This document shows, piece after piece, positions 56,949-64,000 of a stretch of DNA of 64,000 bases. A program made the position numbers and the translations under genes. The DNA comes from Prauserella shujinwangii (GTDB lineage: Bacteria; Actinomycetota; Actinomycetes; Mycobacteriales; Pseudonocardiaceae): contig NZ_PVNH01000007.1 in assembly GCF_003001955.1 (NCBI RefSeq), positions 62,001 through 126,000 of the forward strand, in the 5' to 3' direction. Under the pieces are notes generated by a model. That model was not told where the DNA came from. It saw only the letters and a list, made by a program, of their open reading frames with translations, and searched no databases. Every line of letters starts with the position of its first letter. The stretch's first letter is position 1.

Positions 56949-59900
56949 TGCCCGAGGGCAACCCGCTCGTCGCCGACGCGCCGCGGGACGGTGACGGCCC
57001 AGGGCCGCTGACGGAGGGCAACGGCGAGCACGGCTGGGCCGGTGGCATCGGCATCGCCGAGTCGGCGATCGACGCGTACAACGGCATCTCCTCCGGCAAC
57101 TGGGTCGAAGGCGGGCTCGGCGCGCTCGGTCTCGCCGCCGAGGGAGCGGCCGCGGCCATCGACCCGTTCGGCTGGCTCCTGTCGTCGGTCGCGTCGTTCC
57201 TCATGGAGCACGTGCAGCCGCTGAAGGACATGCTCGACTCCGTGGCCGGCGATCCGCCGGTGATCCAGTCGTACTCCGAGACCTGGAGCAACGTCTCGGC
57301 GCACCTGGAGGAGACCAGGGCGACGTTCGACAGCGCCGTCCGGAACGGCACCACGGGGTGGCAGGGCGACGCCGCCGACGCCTACCGCCGCTCCTGCTCC
57401 GAGCAGGCCGAGGCGATCGGCGGCGCGGCGACGGTCGCGGGAGCGATCAGCACCGTCGTGATGATCATGGGCGAGGTGGTCGCCTTCGTCCGCGAGACCG
57501 TGCGCGACCTCATCGCCGACCTGGTGGGCAAGCTGATCTCGTGGGTGCTGGAGACCGTATGCACGCTGGGTTTCGGCACGCCCGTGGTCGTGGCCCAGGC
57601 GGTGACCGCGATCTCCAAGTGGGCCACCAGGATCGCCGAACTGCTGCGGAAGCTGATCGAGACGATCCGCAAGGTCTCGCCGCTGCTCGGCAAGCTGGCC
57701 GATGTCTTCGCGAGCATCATCAAGGTCTGCGGCAAGATCGCGGGCAAGGTCACCGGGCTCGACGTGATCAGCACCCGGAACATCACGCCGGGCGGGTTCT
57801 TCCAGCGAGGCGGTCCCGATGTGCCGTCACCCGGCGGGGGCGGCACTCCCGGCGGTGGCGGCGGCACCTCCGGTGGGAGCGGCGGCTCCGGTGCTACCAG
57901 CCGTTCGGACGGTGGCGGTCCGGGTCCCTCCGGGGGATCGGGAGGCACTCCGGACACCGGGGCAGCAGGCGCGCCGTCCGGAACGGAAAGGCCGGCGGCG
58001 GTGCGGGACGGCGGTGCGGGAACTCCTTCCGGCACGAGCACCGAAGCGGGTTCCTCCGGCCAGTACACAGTGGACAGCACGCCTGCCCGGGGCGACTCCG
58101 GTGCTCCGGGCACGACGCCCCGGACGAGCCCCGACGCGCCCCCGGCCACGGCTCCGCACGGTCCGGGCCCGGTGCGGAGCGACCCGCCCACGTCCGCACC
58201 GGCCGGCGGCGGCCACCCCGGCAGCGGTGGCGACTCCGGTGGCGCGCCGCCGAGGGCACCGTCCGGCGGCGGCCAGCCGCACGGTGGCGCCGACCAGGGC
58301 GGCGCGCCCGGGGCCACCCCGTCTGGTGGCGGGCACGTCCCGTCTGGTGGCGGGCACGCCCCGTCTGGTGGCGGGCACGCCCCGTCTGGTGGCGGGCACG
58401 CCCCGTCCGGTGGCGCGCACACCCCGTCCGGTGGCGGGCATCCGCCCGCGGGGGGTGGCCAGCCGGGTGGCCCGTCTCCCGCGGATCCCGGCGGACCCCG
58501 TCCCGCCGGGCCGCAGCCCGACACCACCTCCGCGAGCGCGACGGCACCACCGGCCGCGGCCGCCGCACCTCGGGCGGGCGATCCGGCACCGGCCGGGGTG
58601 CCGCCACAGCGGGGGCCCGAGGGCGGCCCCACAGGCACCGCACCGCAACAGAACCAGCCGCCGGCCGCGGGCGCGGCTCCCGCCGCCGGTGGTGGCGGCC
58701 CGGCCGCGGGAACCGCGCCGGGCGGGCGTCCCGGTGGCGGCGGCGCCTGGTCCGGCACTCCGGGCGCACCCGCGCCACGCACCCCGGACCCGGCCGTGCC
58801 CAGGGGCGGCCACCCCGCCCCGGCCCGGCCGCAGGACCCGCCGGGAGCGCGCCCCGGCACGGGGCCTTCCGGCGCCGCGCCGCATCCCGCACCGCGCGGC
58901 CTCGCGCCGTCGCCGCACGGACCGGGCGGTCCTGGCCCGTGGCGACCGGGCGGTTTCCCGCACGCGCCCGGGCAGCCGCCCGCCCCGGCCCCCGCGTTCG
59001 GCCCCGGTGCCCCGCATGGGCCCGGCGGCCCACCCGGACCGGGCGGCCCACCCGGACCGGGCGGCCCACCCGGACCGGGCGGCCCACCCCGGGCGGGCGG
59101 CCCGGCGCAAGGTCCTGGCCACGGCCCTGGCGGTCCCGGCGACCGGCCCGGTGGTGGCCCCGGTGGGGAAGGACACCACCGGTCCGAACCGGACGGACAC
59201 CGCCCCGGACCAGGCGACCCCGGACCCGCGCACCCCGCGCCGGAACGGCTCACGCCGGACGAGGTGAACCAGCACCACGCCGAACGCACCCCGGCGGGCA
59301 CGTCGTACCACCGCGGCGACGGGGAACTGGGCGACCTGCCGCAGCGGGTGCGGCCCGACCCGGACGGCCGGTACACAGTGGACGTCCACGTCACACCGGA
59401 CGGCCATGCCCGGATCGGCGACCGGCTCTACACGCCGGAGGAGTTCGCGGACGTCCTGCGCCGCAACGGTGACTACGACGGGCGCCCGATCCGCCTCATC
59501 GGCTGCGACGCGGGATCCAACGACTTCGCCCGGCGGCTGTCCACCGAGCTGGACACCGAGGTGCTCGCACCGAGCAAGCCCGCGTGGACCGACTCGCGGG
59601 GCCGGGTGTTCTCGTCCGACTACGAGGTGGGCCCCGACGGCCGGATGCGGCCGAGGATCCCGCCGAACGGCGAGTGGGAGGTGCACCGCCCCGACGGCTC
59701 AGCCTCCCGGGCGGGAGACGACGGCTTCACCCCGGACACCGCGGATGCCGACAAGCGCGACGTCGACGGTGCGGACGCGCAGGCCCGGGGCCGGGAGTTC
59801 CCTTCGCCGCAGGAGCACGACTGGCGGGAACCGTCGTACACACCGCCTGCCCGCCCGGTCACGGTCGCCCCCGGGGAGCGGTTCTTCGACCCCGCCAACC

Positions 59901-60994
59901 CCCGGCAGCTGGACCCGGAGACCAAGTACGAGGTCACCGACGGAACCGGCAGGCGGACGACGGTCTACACGGACGACTCGCGGCCGCCGAACATCACCCA
60001 CGTCGACGCCGAGGTGCCCAACGTCCGGGTCGGCAGCGACCCGCACCAGCCGGTCGGCAACCCCGACACCGACCACCTGCTGCCCGGCGTCGACTACCGG
60101 GTGGACACCGGCGAGGGCGTGTTCGAGTTCCGGACCGGCCCCGACGGCAGGCCGGTGCTCGACCTGGACGACTTCGACCCGCCGTCCGACCCGCCGCCGC
60201 GCCGGATGCCCCCGGTCGAGGGCTGGGACCCGAGCGCCCGGGGCGACGGTCCGTTCAGCAACAGGCCGCGGGAGGAGCTCCAGCCGAACGCACGGTACGA
60301 CGTGTACTCGACCGGCGCCGACGGCGGCCGGGTGTGGCACGGCACCTTCTACACCGACTCGGACGTGCCGCCGAAGTTCACGCACATCGAGACGTGGCCC
60401 GACCACGAGCGGGGCCGAGTCAACCCGGAGACGGGCGACCGCACGACCATGCACGACCGGCACGACGGGCGCCCGGACGGGCTCCCGCTGCCCGGCGTGA
60501 AGTACAAGATCGGCGACATGGTCTACCACGCCGACCCGCACGGCAACGCCGCGGTGTCCTTCGAACCCGACTACAGCAGCCCCGCGGGCAGGCGCGTCGA
60601 CACCTCGGTGCAGCGGCGCGTCGGGCACATCGGGCAGGCCGACCATCCCCAGGCGGGTGCCTTCCGCGGCGGGCACACCGCCGACCACGCGGCGGGCGGC
60701 GGCCAGGGCAGGCTCGCGATGTTCCCGCAGCCGTACCGGCAGAACCACCTGGTCGGCAACCCGGACAACTGGGCCCAGATGGAGACCGACCGCCGCACCA
60801 TCGAACGGCACGGTGCGGACAATGGCAGAGTGCGCGTGTGGAACGACGCACCCTCGGTCGGTGAGACCCCGGACCGTACCCACGTGCTCTCCGAACGGAG
60901 AGCGCCCGACGGCAGCGTGACGCACAACTACAGGAGCTTCGTCAATGTCCCCAACCCAGCCCCGCCCGTCCGGCCCTCCGACGGGGACTCCTGA
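56948..60994 (+). CDS. Large ESX-exported polymorphic toxin with C-terminal nuclease-like domain
   Basis: A 1348-residue protein. Residues 1-270 are helical with a WXG motif at W138-Q-G140 (NGTTGWQGDAADAYRR) and two hydrophobic stretches (AISTVVMIMGEVVAFV; GFGTPVVVAQAVTAIS). Residues about 281-760 are a G/P/S/A-rich linker with six PSGGGHA-type heptads (58319-58444) and four GPGGPP repeats. A compact domain follows with IGCDAGSNDFARRLS (C853). Two related YxV beta units come next (FDPANPRQLDPETKYEVTDG and SNRPREELQPNARYDVYSTG). The last 120 residues, GGHTADHAAGGGQG, FPQPYRQNHLVGNPDNWAQM and ETD, resemble non-specific DNA/RNA endonuclease toxins. Immunity-type genes follow at once. Confidence 0.8.
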   Translation: MPEGNPLVADAPRDGDGPGPLTEGNGEHGWAGGIGIAESAIDAYNGISSGNWVEGGLGALGLAAEGAAAAIDPFGWLLSSVASFLMEHVQPLKDMLDSVAGDPPVIQSYSETWSNVSAHLEETRATFDSAVRNGTTGWQGDAADAYRRSCSEQAEAIGGAATVAGAISTVVMIMGEVVAFVRETVRDLIADLVGKLISWVLETVCTLGFGTPVVVAQAVTAISKWATRIAELLRKLIETIRKVSPLLGKLADVFASIIKVCGKIAGKVTGLDVISTRNITPGGFFQRGGPDVPSPGGGGTPGGGGGTSGGSGGSGATSRSDGGGPGPSGGSGGTPDTGAAGAPSGTERPAAVRDGGAGTPSGTSTEAGSSGQYTVDSTPARGDSGAPGTTPRTSPDAPPATAPHGPGPVRSDPPTSAPAGGGHPGSGGDSGGAPPRAPSGGGQPHGGADQGGAPGATPSGGGHVPSGGGHAPSGGGHAPSGGGHAPSGGAHTPSGGGHPPAGGGQPGGPSPADPGGPRPAGPQPDTTSASATAPPAAAAAPRAGDPAPAGVPPQRGPEGGPTGTAPQQNQPPAAGAAPAAGGGGPAAGTAPGGRPGGGGAWSGTPGAPAPRTPDPAVPRGGHPAPARPQDPPGARPGTGPSGAAPHPAPRGLAPSPHGPGGPGPWRPGGFPHAPGQPPAPAPAFGPGAPHGPGGPPGPGGPPGPGGPPGPGGPPRAGGPAQGPGHGPGGPGDRPGGGPGGEGHHRSEPDGHRPGPGDPGPAHPAPERLTPDEVNQHHAERTPAGTSYHRGDGELGDLPQRVRPDPDGRYTVDVHVTPDGHARIGDRLYTPEEFADVLRRNGDYDGRPIRLIGCDAGSNDFARRLSTELDTEVLAPSKPAWTDSRGRVFSSDYEVGPDGRMRPRIPPNGEWEVHRPDGSASRAGDDGFTPDTADADKRDVDGADAQARGREFPSPQEHDWREPSYTPPARPVTVAPGERFFDPANPRQLDPETKYEVTDGTGRRTTVYTDDSRPPNITHVDAEVPNVRVGSDPHQPVGNPDTDHLLPGVDYRVDTGEGVFEFRTGPDGRPVLDLDDFDPPSDPPPRRMPPVEGWDPSARGDGPFSNRPREELQPNARYDVYSTGADGGRVWHGTFYTDSDVPPKFTHIETWPDHERGRVNPETGDRTTMHDRHDGRPDGLPLPGVKYKIGDMVYHADPHGNAAVSFEPDYSSPAGRRVDTSVQRRVGHIGQADHPQAGAFRGGHTADHAAGGGQGRLAMFPQPYRQNHLVGNPDNWAQMETDRRTIERHGADNGRVRVWNDAPSVGETPDRTHVLSERRAPDGSVTHNYRSFVNVPNPAPPVRPSDGDS
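58319..58444 (+). repeat. 21-bp tandem repeat in the toxin linker
   Basis: Six adjacent 21-bp units, each starting CCGTCTGGTGGCGGGCACG or a close variant, encode the heptad PSGGGHA. The third and fourth are identical at the DNA level, showing recent duplication. A second coding repeat of 18 bp (GPGGPP, about 59023-59094) lies further on. Confidence 0.9.
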
Positions 60995-61439
60995 GGACGA
61001 TCCGGCCGACGCCCTGCTCCGCCGGATCGGCGCCCAGCTGATCGCCGTCGCCCCGGAAGGCTGGCGGCGGATCGACTTCACCGCCACGATGGCCACGATG
61101 GTGGAGGACTTCGCGCTGACCGTCGTCCTGCCGGACGGCGGCACGCCGCCCGTCGACCCCCCGCCCGGCATCAAGCCGGACTTGATGGACCTGCGGCACC
61201 GCATGTACGAGCCGGGCCGGGGCACCTGGCTGTCGTTGCGGCTCGTCATCGACCCGCCCGGCTCCTACGTCGTCGACTTCAACTTCGACCTGGACCCGCG
61301 GTGGGACCCGCCGGTGCCCGACGTCGTCTTCCAACGTGACTTCGAGGCCTACCCGCGCGACCCGGCGCACGTCCCCGGATGGCTGCGCGAGCGGCTGGCC
61401 GGCGGTGCCGGTGACGGGGAGAGGAGCCCGCGCCCGTGA
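60945..61439 (+). CDS. Immunity-type protein 1 (DUF600/YezG-like)
   Basis: A 164-residue protein, probably the immunity protein for the toxin. After a proline-rich start it has LLRRIGAQLIAVAPEGWRRI, FALTVVLPDGG, RMYEPGRGTWLSLRLVIDPP and the C-terminal DPAHVPGWLRERL. The layout resembles the YezG/DUF600 immunity family. Its ATG lies 50 bp inside the toxin gene with AGGAG at 60932-60936, so it is translated by coupling. It is paralogous to the next two genes: the GRGTWLS and HVPGWLR motifs are shared. Confidence 0.75.
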   Translation: MSPTQPRPSGPPTGTPEDDPADALLRRIGAQLIAVAPEGWRRIDFTATMATMVEDFALTVVLPDGGTPPVDPPPGIKPDLMDLRHRMYEPGRGTWLSLRLVIDPPGSYVVDFNFDLDPRWDPPVPDVVFQRDFEAYPRDPAHVPGWLRERLAGGAGDGERSPRP

Positions 61440-61885
61440 GCGGCCCGGCACCCTTCGGCGACGCGGACCAGGAACGCCTCCTGCGGCTGCTGCACGACGA
61501 GCTCCGGAGGTCGCTTCCGGCAGGCTGGGAGTACGCCCAGGTCAAGCACCGGGCGATCGGCCGCCACGCCGAGACGGCGGCGATCGTGCAGTCGGTGGCC
61601 GGGCCGCTGCTGCCGTGGCGGGCCCCGGAGCGGGTCACCGAGCTGTTCGGCGAGCTGAGGGCGGCATCGGCCACTTCGGACGGTGGCACGTGGCTGAGCG
61701 CGGTACTGGAGCTGCGGCAGTCCGGGGGCTTCCGGGCCCGCTTCGACGGCACCGGTGAGCCGGACTTCCGTGCCGGGCCGCCGCCCGAGGCCTTCGCCGA
61801 GGAACTGCGGCTGTTCCCCCGCGCCGAGGAGCACGTGCCCGGGTGGCTGCGGCGCCGCGCGGACGAGGCGGGGGAGGGCCGTTGA
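61436..61885 (+). CDS. Immunity-type protein 2, paralogue
   Basis: A 149-residue paralogue: RLLRLLHDELRRSLPAGWEY, KHRAIGRHAETAAIVQSVAG, GGTWLSAVLELRQSGGFRAR and FAEELRLFPRAEEHVPGWLR. It is most like the third gene in its C-terminal half. GTG start overlaps the previous stop by 4 bp. Tandem paralogous immunity genes often reflect past exchange of toxin tips. Confidence 0.72.
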   Translation: MSGPAPFGDADQERLLRLLHDELRRSLPAGWEYAQVKHRAIGRHAETAAIVQSVAGPLLPWRAPERVTELFGELRAASATSDGGTWLSAVLELRQSGGFRARFDGTGEPDFRAGPPPEAFAEELRLFPRAEEHVPGWLRRRADEAGEGR

Positions 61886-62706
61886 CCCGGCCGCCGGAAC
61901 CGCTGACCGCCGAGGCGCGACAGCATCTCGTCGGGCAGGTGGGGCACGCGCTCGCCGCGGCCGCACCCCGTGGCTGGCGCCTGCTGCGCGCCGAGTACCG
62001 CGCGGTGGGCAGGCACGTCGAGGCCGACCTGCTGGTCACCGGACCCGACCGGGTGGCCCGCCCGGTGCGGCCGCCCGAGCCCGCCATGCGCCTGCTGGCG
62101 ACCCTGCGGGCCGGCATGTACGAACCGGGCCGGGGCACCTGGCTGTCCGCCGTGCTCGAATTCGCCCCCGGGGACGAGCCGAGGGCGGAGTTCTCGGTGG
62201 ACGCCGAGCCCCGGTGGCGGCGCGTGCCGCCACCCGTGGGCTTCGCCGACGAGCTGCGCTTCTTCCCCCGCGCCGCCGAGTTCGTGCCCGGCTGGCTGCG
62301 CACGCGCGCCGGGCTGCCCGAACCTGCGCCTCCCGCCGGGCGCCTGCGCACGCCGCGGCTGTACGACGGGCTCGACCCGGCGGGCAGGCCCGTCACCACG
62401 CGCGGGCCGCTGCACCCGGCCGAGCGGGACCGCGTGCTCGGCTACCTGGAGGGCGCGCCGGTGGTGCTGGCCGCCCGCGGGTTCGGCGACGACGTGTTCG
62501 ACCCGGACCGGCCCGCCTCGGTGCCGCTGACCTTCCGCACCGACGGCACGTGGGTGTGGCCGGGCGCGGTCGCCTACTACCTGCGCGAGCACGAGCTGGC
62601 GCCGGACCCGGACCTGCTGTCCCACATCCGCGCCCTGGACTTCCGACTGCCCGAAGTGGACGAACCGATCCGCGAGCTGGCCGTCGCCACCGTCACCGGG
62701 CAGTAG
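61882..62706 (+). CDS. Immunity-type protein 3 with an extra C-terminal domain
   Basis: A 274-residue protein. Residues 1-150 are paralogous to the two genes before it (GQVGHALAAAAPRGWRLLRA, AGMYEPGRGTWLSAVLEFAP, DELRFFPRAAEFVPGWLRTR). Residues about 165-274 form a separate domain found in many actinobacterial proteins near secreted toxins: RDRVLGYLEGAPVVLAARGF, VPLTFRTDGTWVWPGAVAYY, LREHELAPDPDLLSHIRAL. Its function is unknown. The start is TTG 61882 overlapping the stop before it (TTGA), with GGGGGAGGG upstream. Its end overlaps the convergent pepE gene by 14 bp. Confidence 0.72.
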   Translation: MTRPPEPLTAEARQHLVGQVGHALAAAAPRGWRLLRAEYRAVGRHVEADLLVTGPDRVARPVRPPEPAMRLLATLRAGMYEPGRGTWLSAVLEFAPGDEPRAEFSVDAEPRWRRVPPPVGFADELRFFPRAAEFVPGWLRTRAGLPEPAPPAGRLRTPRLYDGLDPAGRPVTTRGPLHPAERDRVLGYLEGAPVVLAARGFGDDVFDPDRPASVPLTFRTDGTWVWPGAVAYYLREHELAPDPDLLSHIRALDFRLPEVDEPIRELAVATVTGQ

Positions 62707-63427
62707 CCCGCCCTGGCCCGCCACCCGGCTCGCGCAGCAGCTCGCCGAGGTCGGCACCGGTGGGCACCTCGGCCGGGGCCCGGCCCCGCCGGAACAGCCG
62801 CGCCCCCGCGGCCGCCCCGCCCAGCGCCAGCCGGTCACCGTCCCGCTCCAGCCACGTGCCCTCGCGCAGCCCGAGCACCGGCACGTCGTCCTCCTCGAGG
62901 AACTGCAGCAGCCGTTCCTCCCTGGTCTCGCCCATATGCGTGCTGGCGGGATCCGGGTCCAGGTAGTGCGGATTGAGCTGGAACGGCACCAGCCCGAGCG
63001 CGTCGAACGTCGGCGGGCGCACGATCGGCATGTCGTTGGTGGTCCGGATCGTCGGGCAGGCGACGTTCGTGCCCGCGCTGGACCCGGCGTAGCGCAGGCC
63101 GTCCGCGATCCGCTCCCGCAGCGAGCGGACCAGATCCCGCGCGTACAGCTCGCGCAGCAGCCGGAACGTGTTGCCGCCGCCGACGAACACCGCCCCGGCC
63201 GAGTCCAGCAGGTCCTCGGGCCTGCCGCGGTGCGCACCGGTGACCTCGACCCCGTACGGTGCGAGCGCACCGGCGACCACCGCGGTGTACCCGTCGTGGT
63301 CCGCGAGCGCGAACGGGACGAACACCAGCCTGCGCACCCCGTCGAGGAAGGGGCCGAGCGCGCTCGCCGCGTGCTCCAGGAAGCCCTGGCCGGGCGCGGC
63401 CGAGTTGGACAGCAGCAGCAGACGCAC
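62693..63427 (-). CDS. pepE: Peptidase E (family S51 dipeptidase)
   Basis: A 244-residue serine peptidase that cuts Asp-X dipeptides. It shows LLLLSNSAAPGQGFLEHA, the family GAVFVGGGNTFRLLRELY, the nucleophile region GLRYAGSSAGTNVACPTI, and NPHYLDPDPASTHMGETREE with the expected histidine and glutamate. Length matches PepE. It is convergent with the last immunity-type gene and lies just downstream of the broken transporter gene. Confidence 0.9.
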   Translation of the reverse strand: MRLLLLSNSAAPGQGFLEHAASALGPFLDGVRRLVFVPFALADHDGYTAVVAGALAPYGVEVTGAHRGRPEDLLDSAGAVFVGGGNTFRLLRELYARDLVRSLRERIADGLRYAGSSAGTNVACPTIRTTNDMPIVRPPTFDALGLVPFQLNPHYLDPDPASTHMGETREERLLQFLEEDDVPVLGLREGTWLERDGDRLALGGAAAGARLFRRGRAPAEVPTGADLGELLREPGGGPGRATAR

Positions 63428-63439
63428 GACCAGTACCTA

Positions 63440-64000
63440 TCACGGCCGCGGGTCCGTGGCGCCGTCCGGCCCCGCGGCCGTGCGGTGACGAGAACGTTGA
63501 TCCACCTGTTGTTCGGCCGGCGTCGACGGGCAGCGCCTTCGCCAGCAGCGTCAGCGGGATCGCCAGCAGGGCGGGCGGCGGCGGTCCCAGCACGAACCCG
63601 ATGTTGGGCACGTAGGCCGAACACCGAGGTGACCCACCGGAACCGGCGGGTGCCCGACGCGCACGGCGTCAGCGCGGTCACCACGTCGCGCCGCTCGCCT
63701 CCGAGCAGCCCGAGCCGCCCGGGGAAGCGCACGGCGTCCATGCCCATGGAGAACACGAGCAGCAGGTCCGACGCCACGTTCGCGACCTGGCCCGGGAGGT
63801 TCCGCAGCACCTCCGCGACGCTGCCGACGTCCAGCTGGTTCAGCGCCGAGTCCACCTGGTCGCGGCCGATGCCGAGCCGTTCCGGCAGCGAGGTGGCCTG
63901 CGTGATGAGTGCCTCGAACTGGTCGGCGTACCCGGGCAGCGTCGCGGCCAGCTCGGCGATGGCGTACGCCGGCGAGCCGGCCAGTGCCGCGAGCACCCAG
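63440..64000 (-). pseudogene. AI-2E/PerM family transporter gene, decayed
   Basis: On the minus strand the family segments appear in order but broken. From the window edge, TLPGYADQFEALITQATSLP and GSVAEVLRNLPGQVANVASD-LLLVFSMGMDAVRFP read in one frame up to RRFRWVTSVFGL (about 63630). Then the frame shifts and about 30 residues are missing before YVPNIGFVLG; a second gap jumps from there to PALLAIPLTLLAKALPVDA, which belongs near the normal C-terminus. A third shift is needed for RWINVLVTA. At least two internal deletions and two frameshifts are present, so no functional product is expected. The 5' part lies beyond the window. Confidence 0.8.

Noticed and set aside
61279-63996. 900-codon minus-strand frame joining the transporter remnant to the region opposite the immunity genes
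   Set aside because: It only reads in frame through the damaged transporter and then antisense through pepE and other genes; it is an artefact of high GC.

Overview
The window is about 73% GC chromosomal DNA from a filamentous-type actinomycete. Gene content and order (dcw cluster without ftsA, sepF-yggT-divIVA after ftsZ, ileS with a T-box followed by lspA and an RluD-type synthase, sigK-rskA, CGNR and DUF3140 proteins, F420-type LLM enzymes) point to the Pseudonocardiaceae (Amycolatopsis/Prauserella/Saccharomonospora-like); the genus is an inference. No rRNA, tRNA, IS element, prophage or CRISPR array was seen.

Region 1 (1-16584): division and cell-wall cluster: 3' end of mraY, then murD-ftsW-murG-murC-ftsQ with overlapping ends. 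A DinB-like gene and a four-gene sigK operon (FAD oxidoreductase, DUF1365 protein, sigma K, zinc anti-sigma RskA) sit between ftsQ and ftsZ. After ftsZ come pgeF, yggS, sepF, yggT, divIVA/wag31 and a membrane protein with an acidic linker.

Region 2 (16585-31790): a translational-type T-box leader and a eukaryotic-like ileS, a penicillin-binding transpeptidase, DUF167 protein, a CPA1-type cation/proton antiporter, a membrane protein, lspA, an RluD-like pseudouridine synthase, a winged-helix/proline-rich protein, a DUF885 metallopeptidase, a sortase-fold protein without its catalytic cysteine, a Ppx/GppA-type protein and an Fpg/Nei glycosylase.

Region 3 (31792-42375): a GH65 phosphorylase/beta-phosphoglucomutase pair; an ECF-type Co/Ni transporter (cbiM, PDGLE protein, cbiQ, cbiO) with a 30-bp tandem repeat between its first two genes; a hydrogenase maturation protease; a metal-type ArsR regulator; a SCO6745-like protein; photolyase, a PIG-L deacetylase and a DUF3140 protein.

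Region 4 (42413-55841): stress-type SDR, a three-subunit PaoABC-like molybdenum hydroxylase, an F420-type LLM oxidoreductase, a SigB/F-type sigma factor with a partner gene and a STAS protein, an MscS channel, a CGNR regulator divergent from an alpha/beta hydrolase, CYTH protein, ArsR regulator and a long-chain acyl-CoA synthetase.

Region 5 (56041-64000): a compact type VII (ESX)-linked polymorphic toxin locus: YbaB-like protein, EspC-like protein, a 1348-residue WXG/proline-rich/nuclease toxin and three overlapping paralogous immunity-type genes; then peptidase E and a decayed AI-2E transporter gene cut by the window edge. Between genes, especially convergent ones, lie modular inverted repeats built from shared short blocks (6665, 12268, 24382, 39735, 54008), and several genes appear to have leaderless starts.
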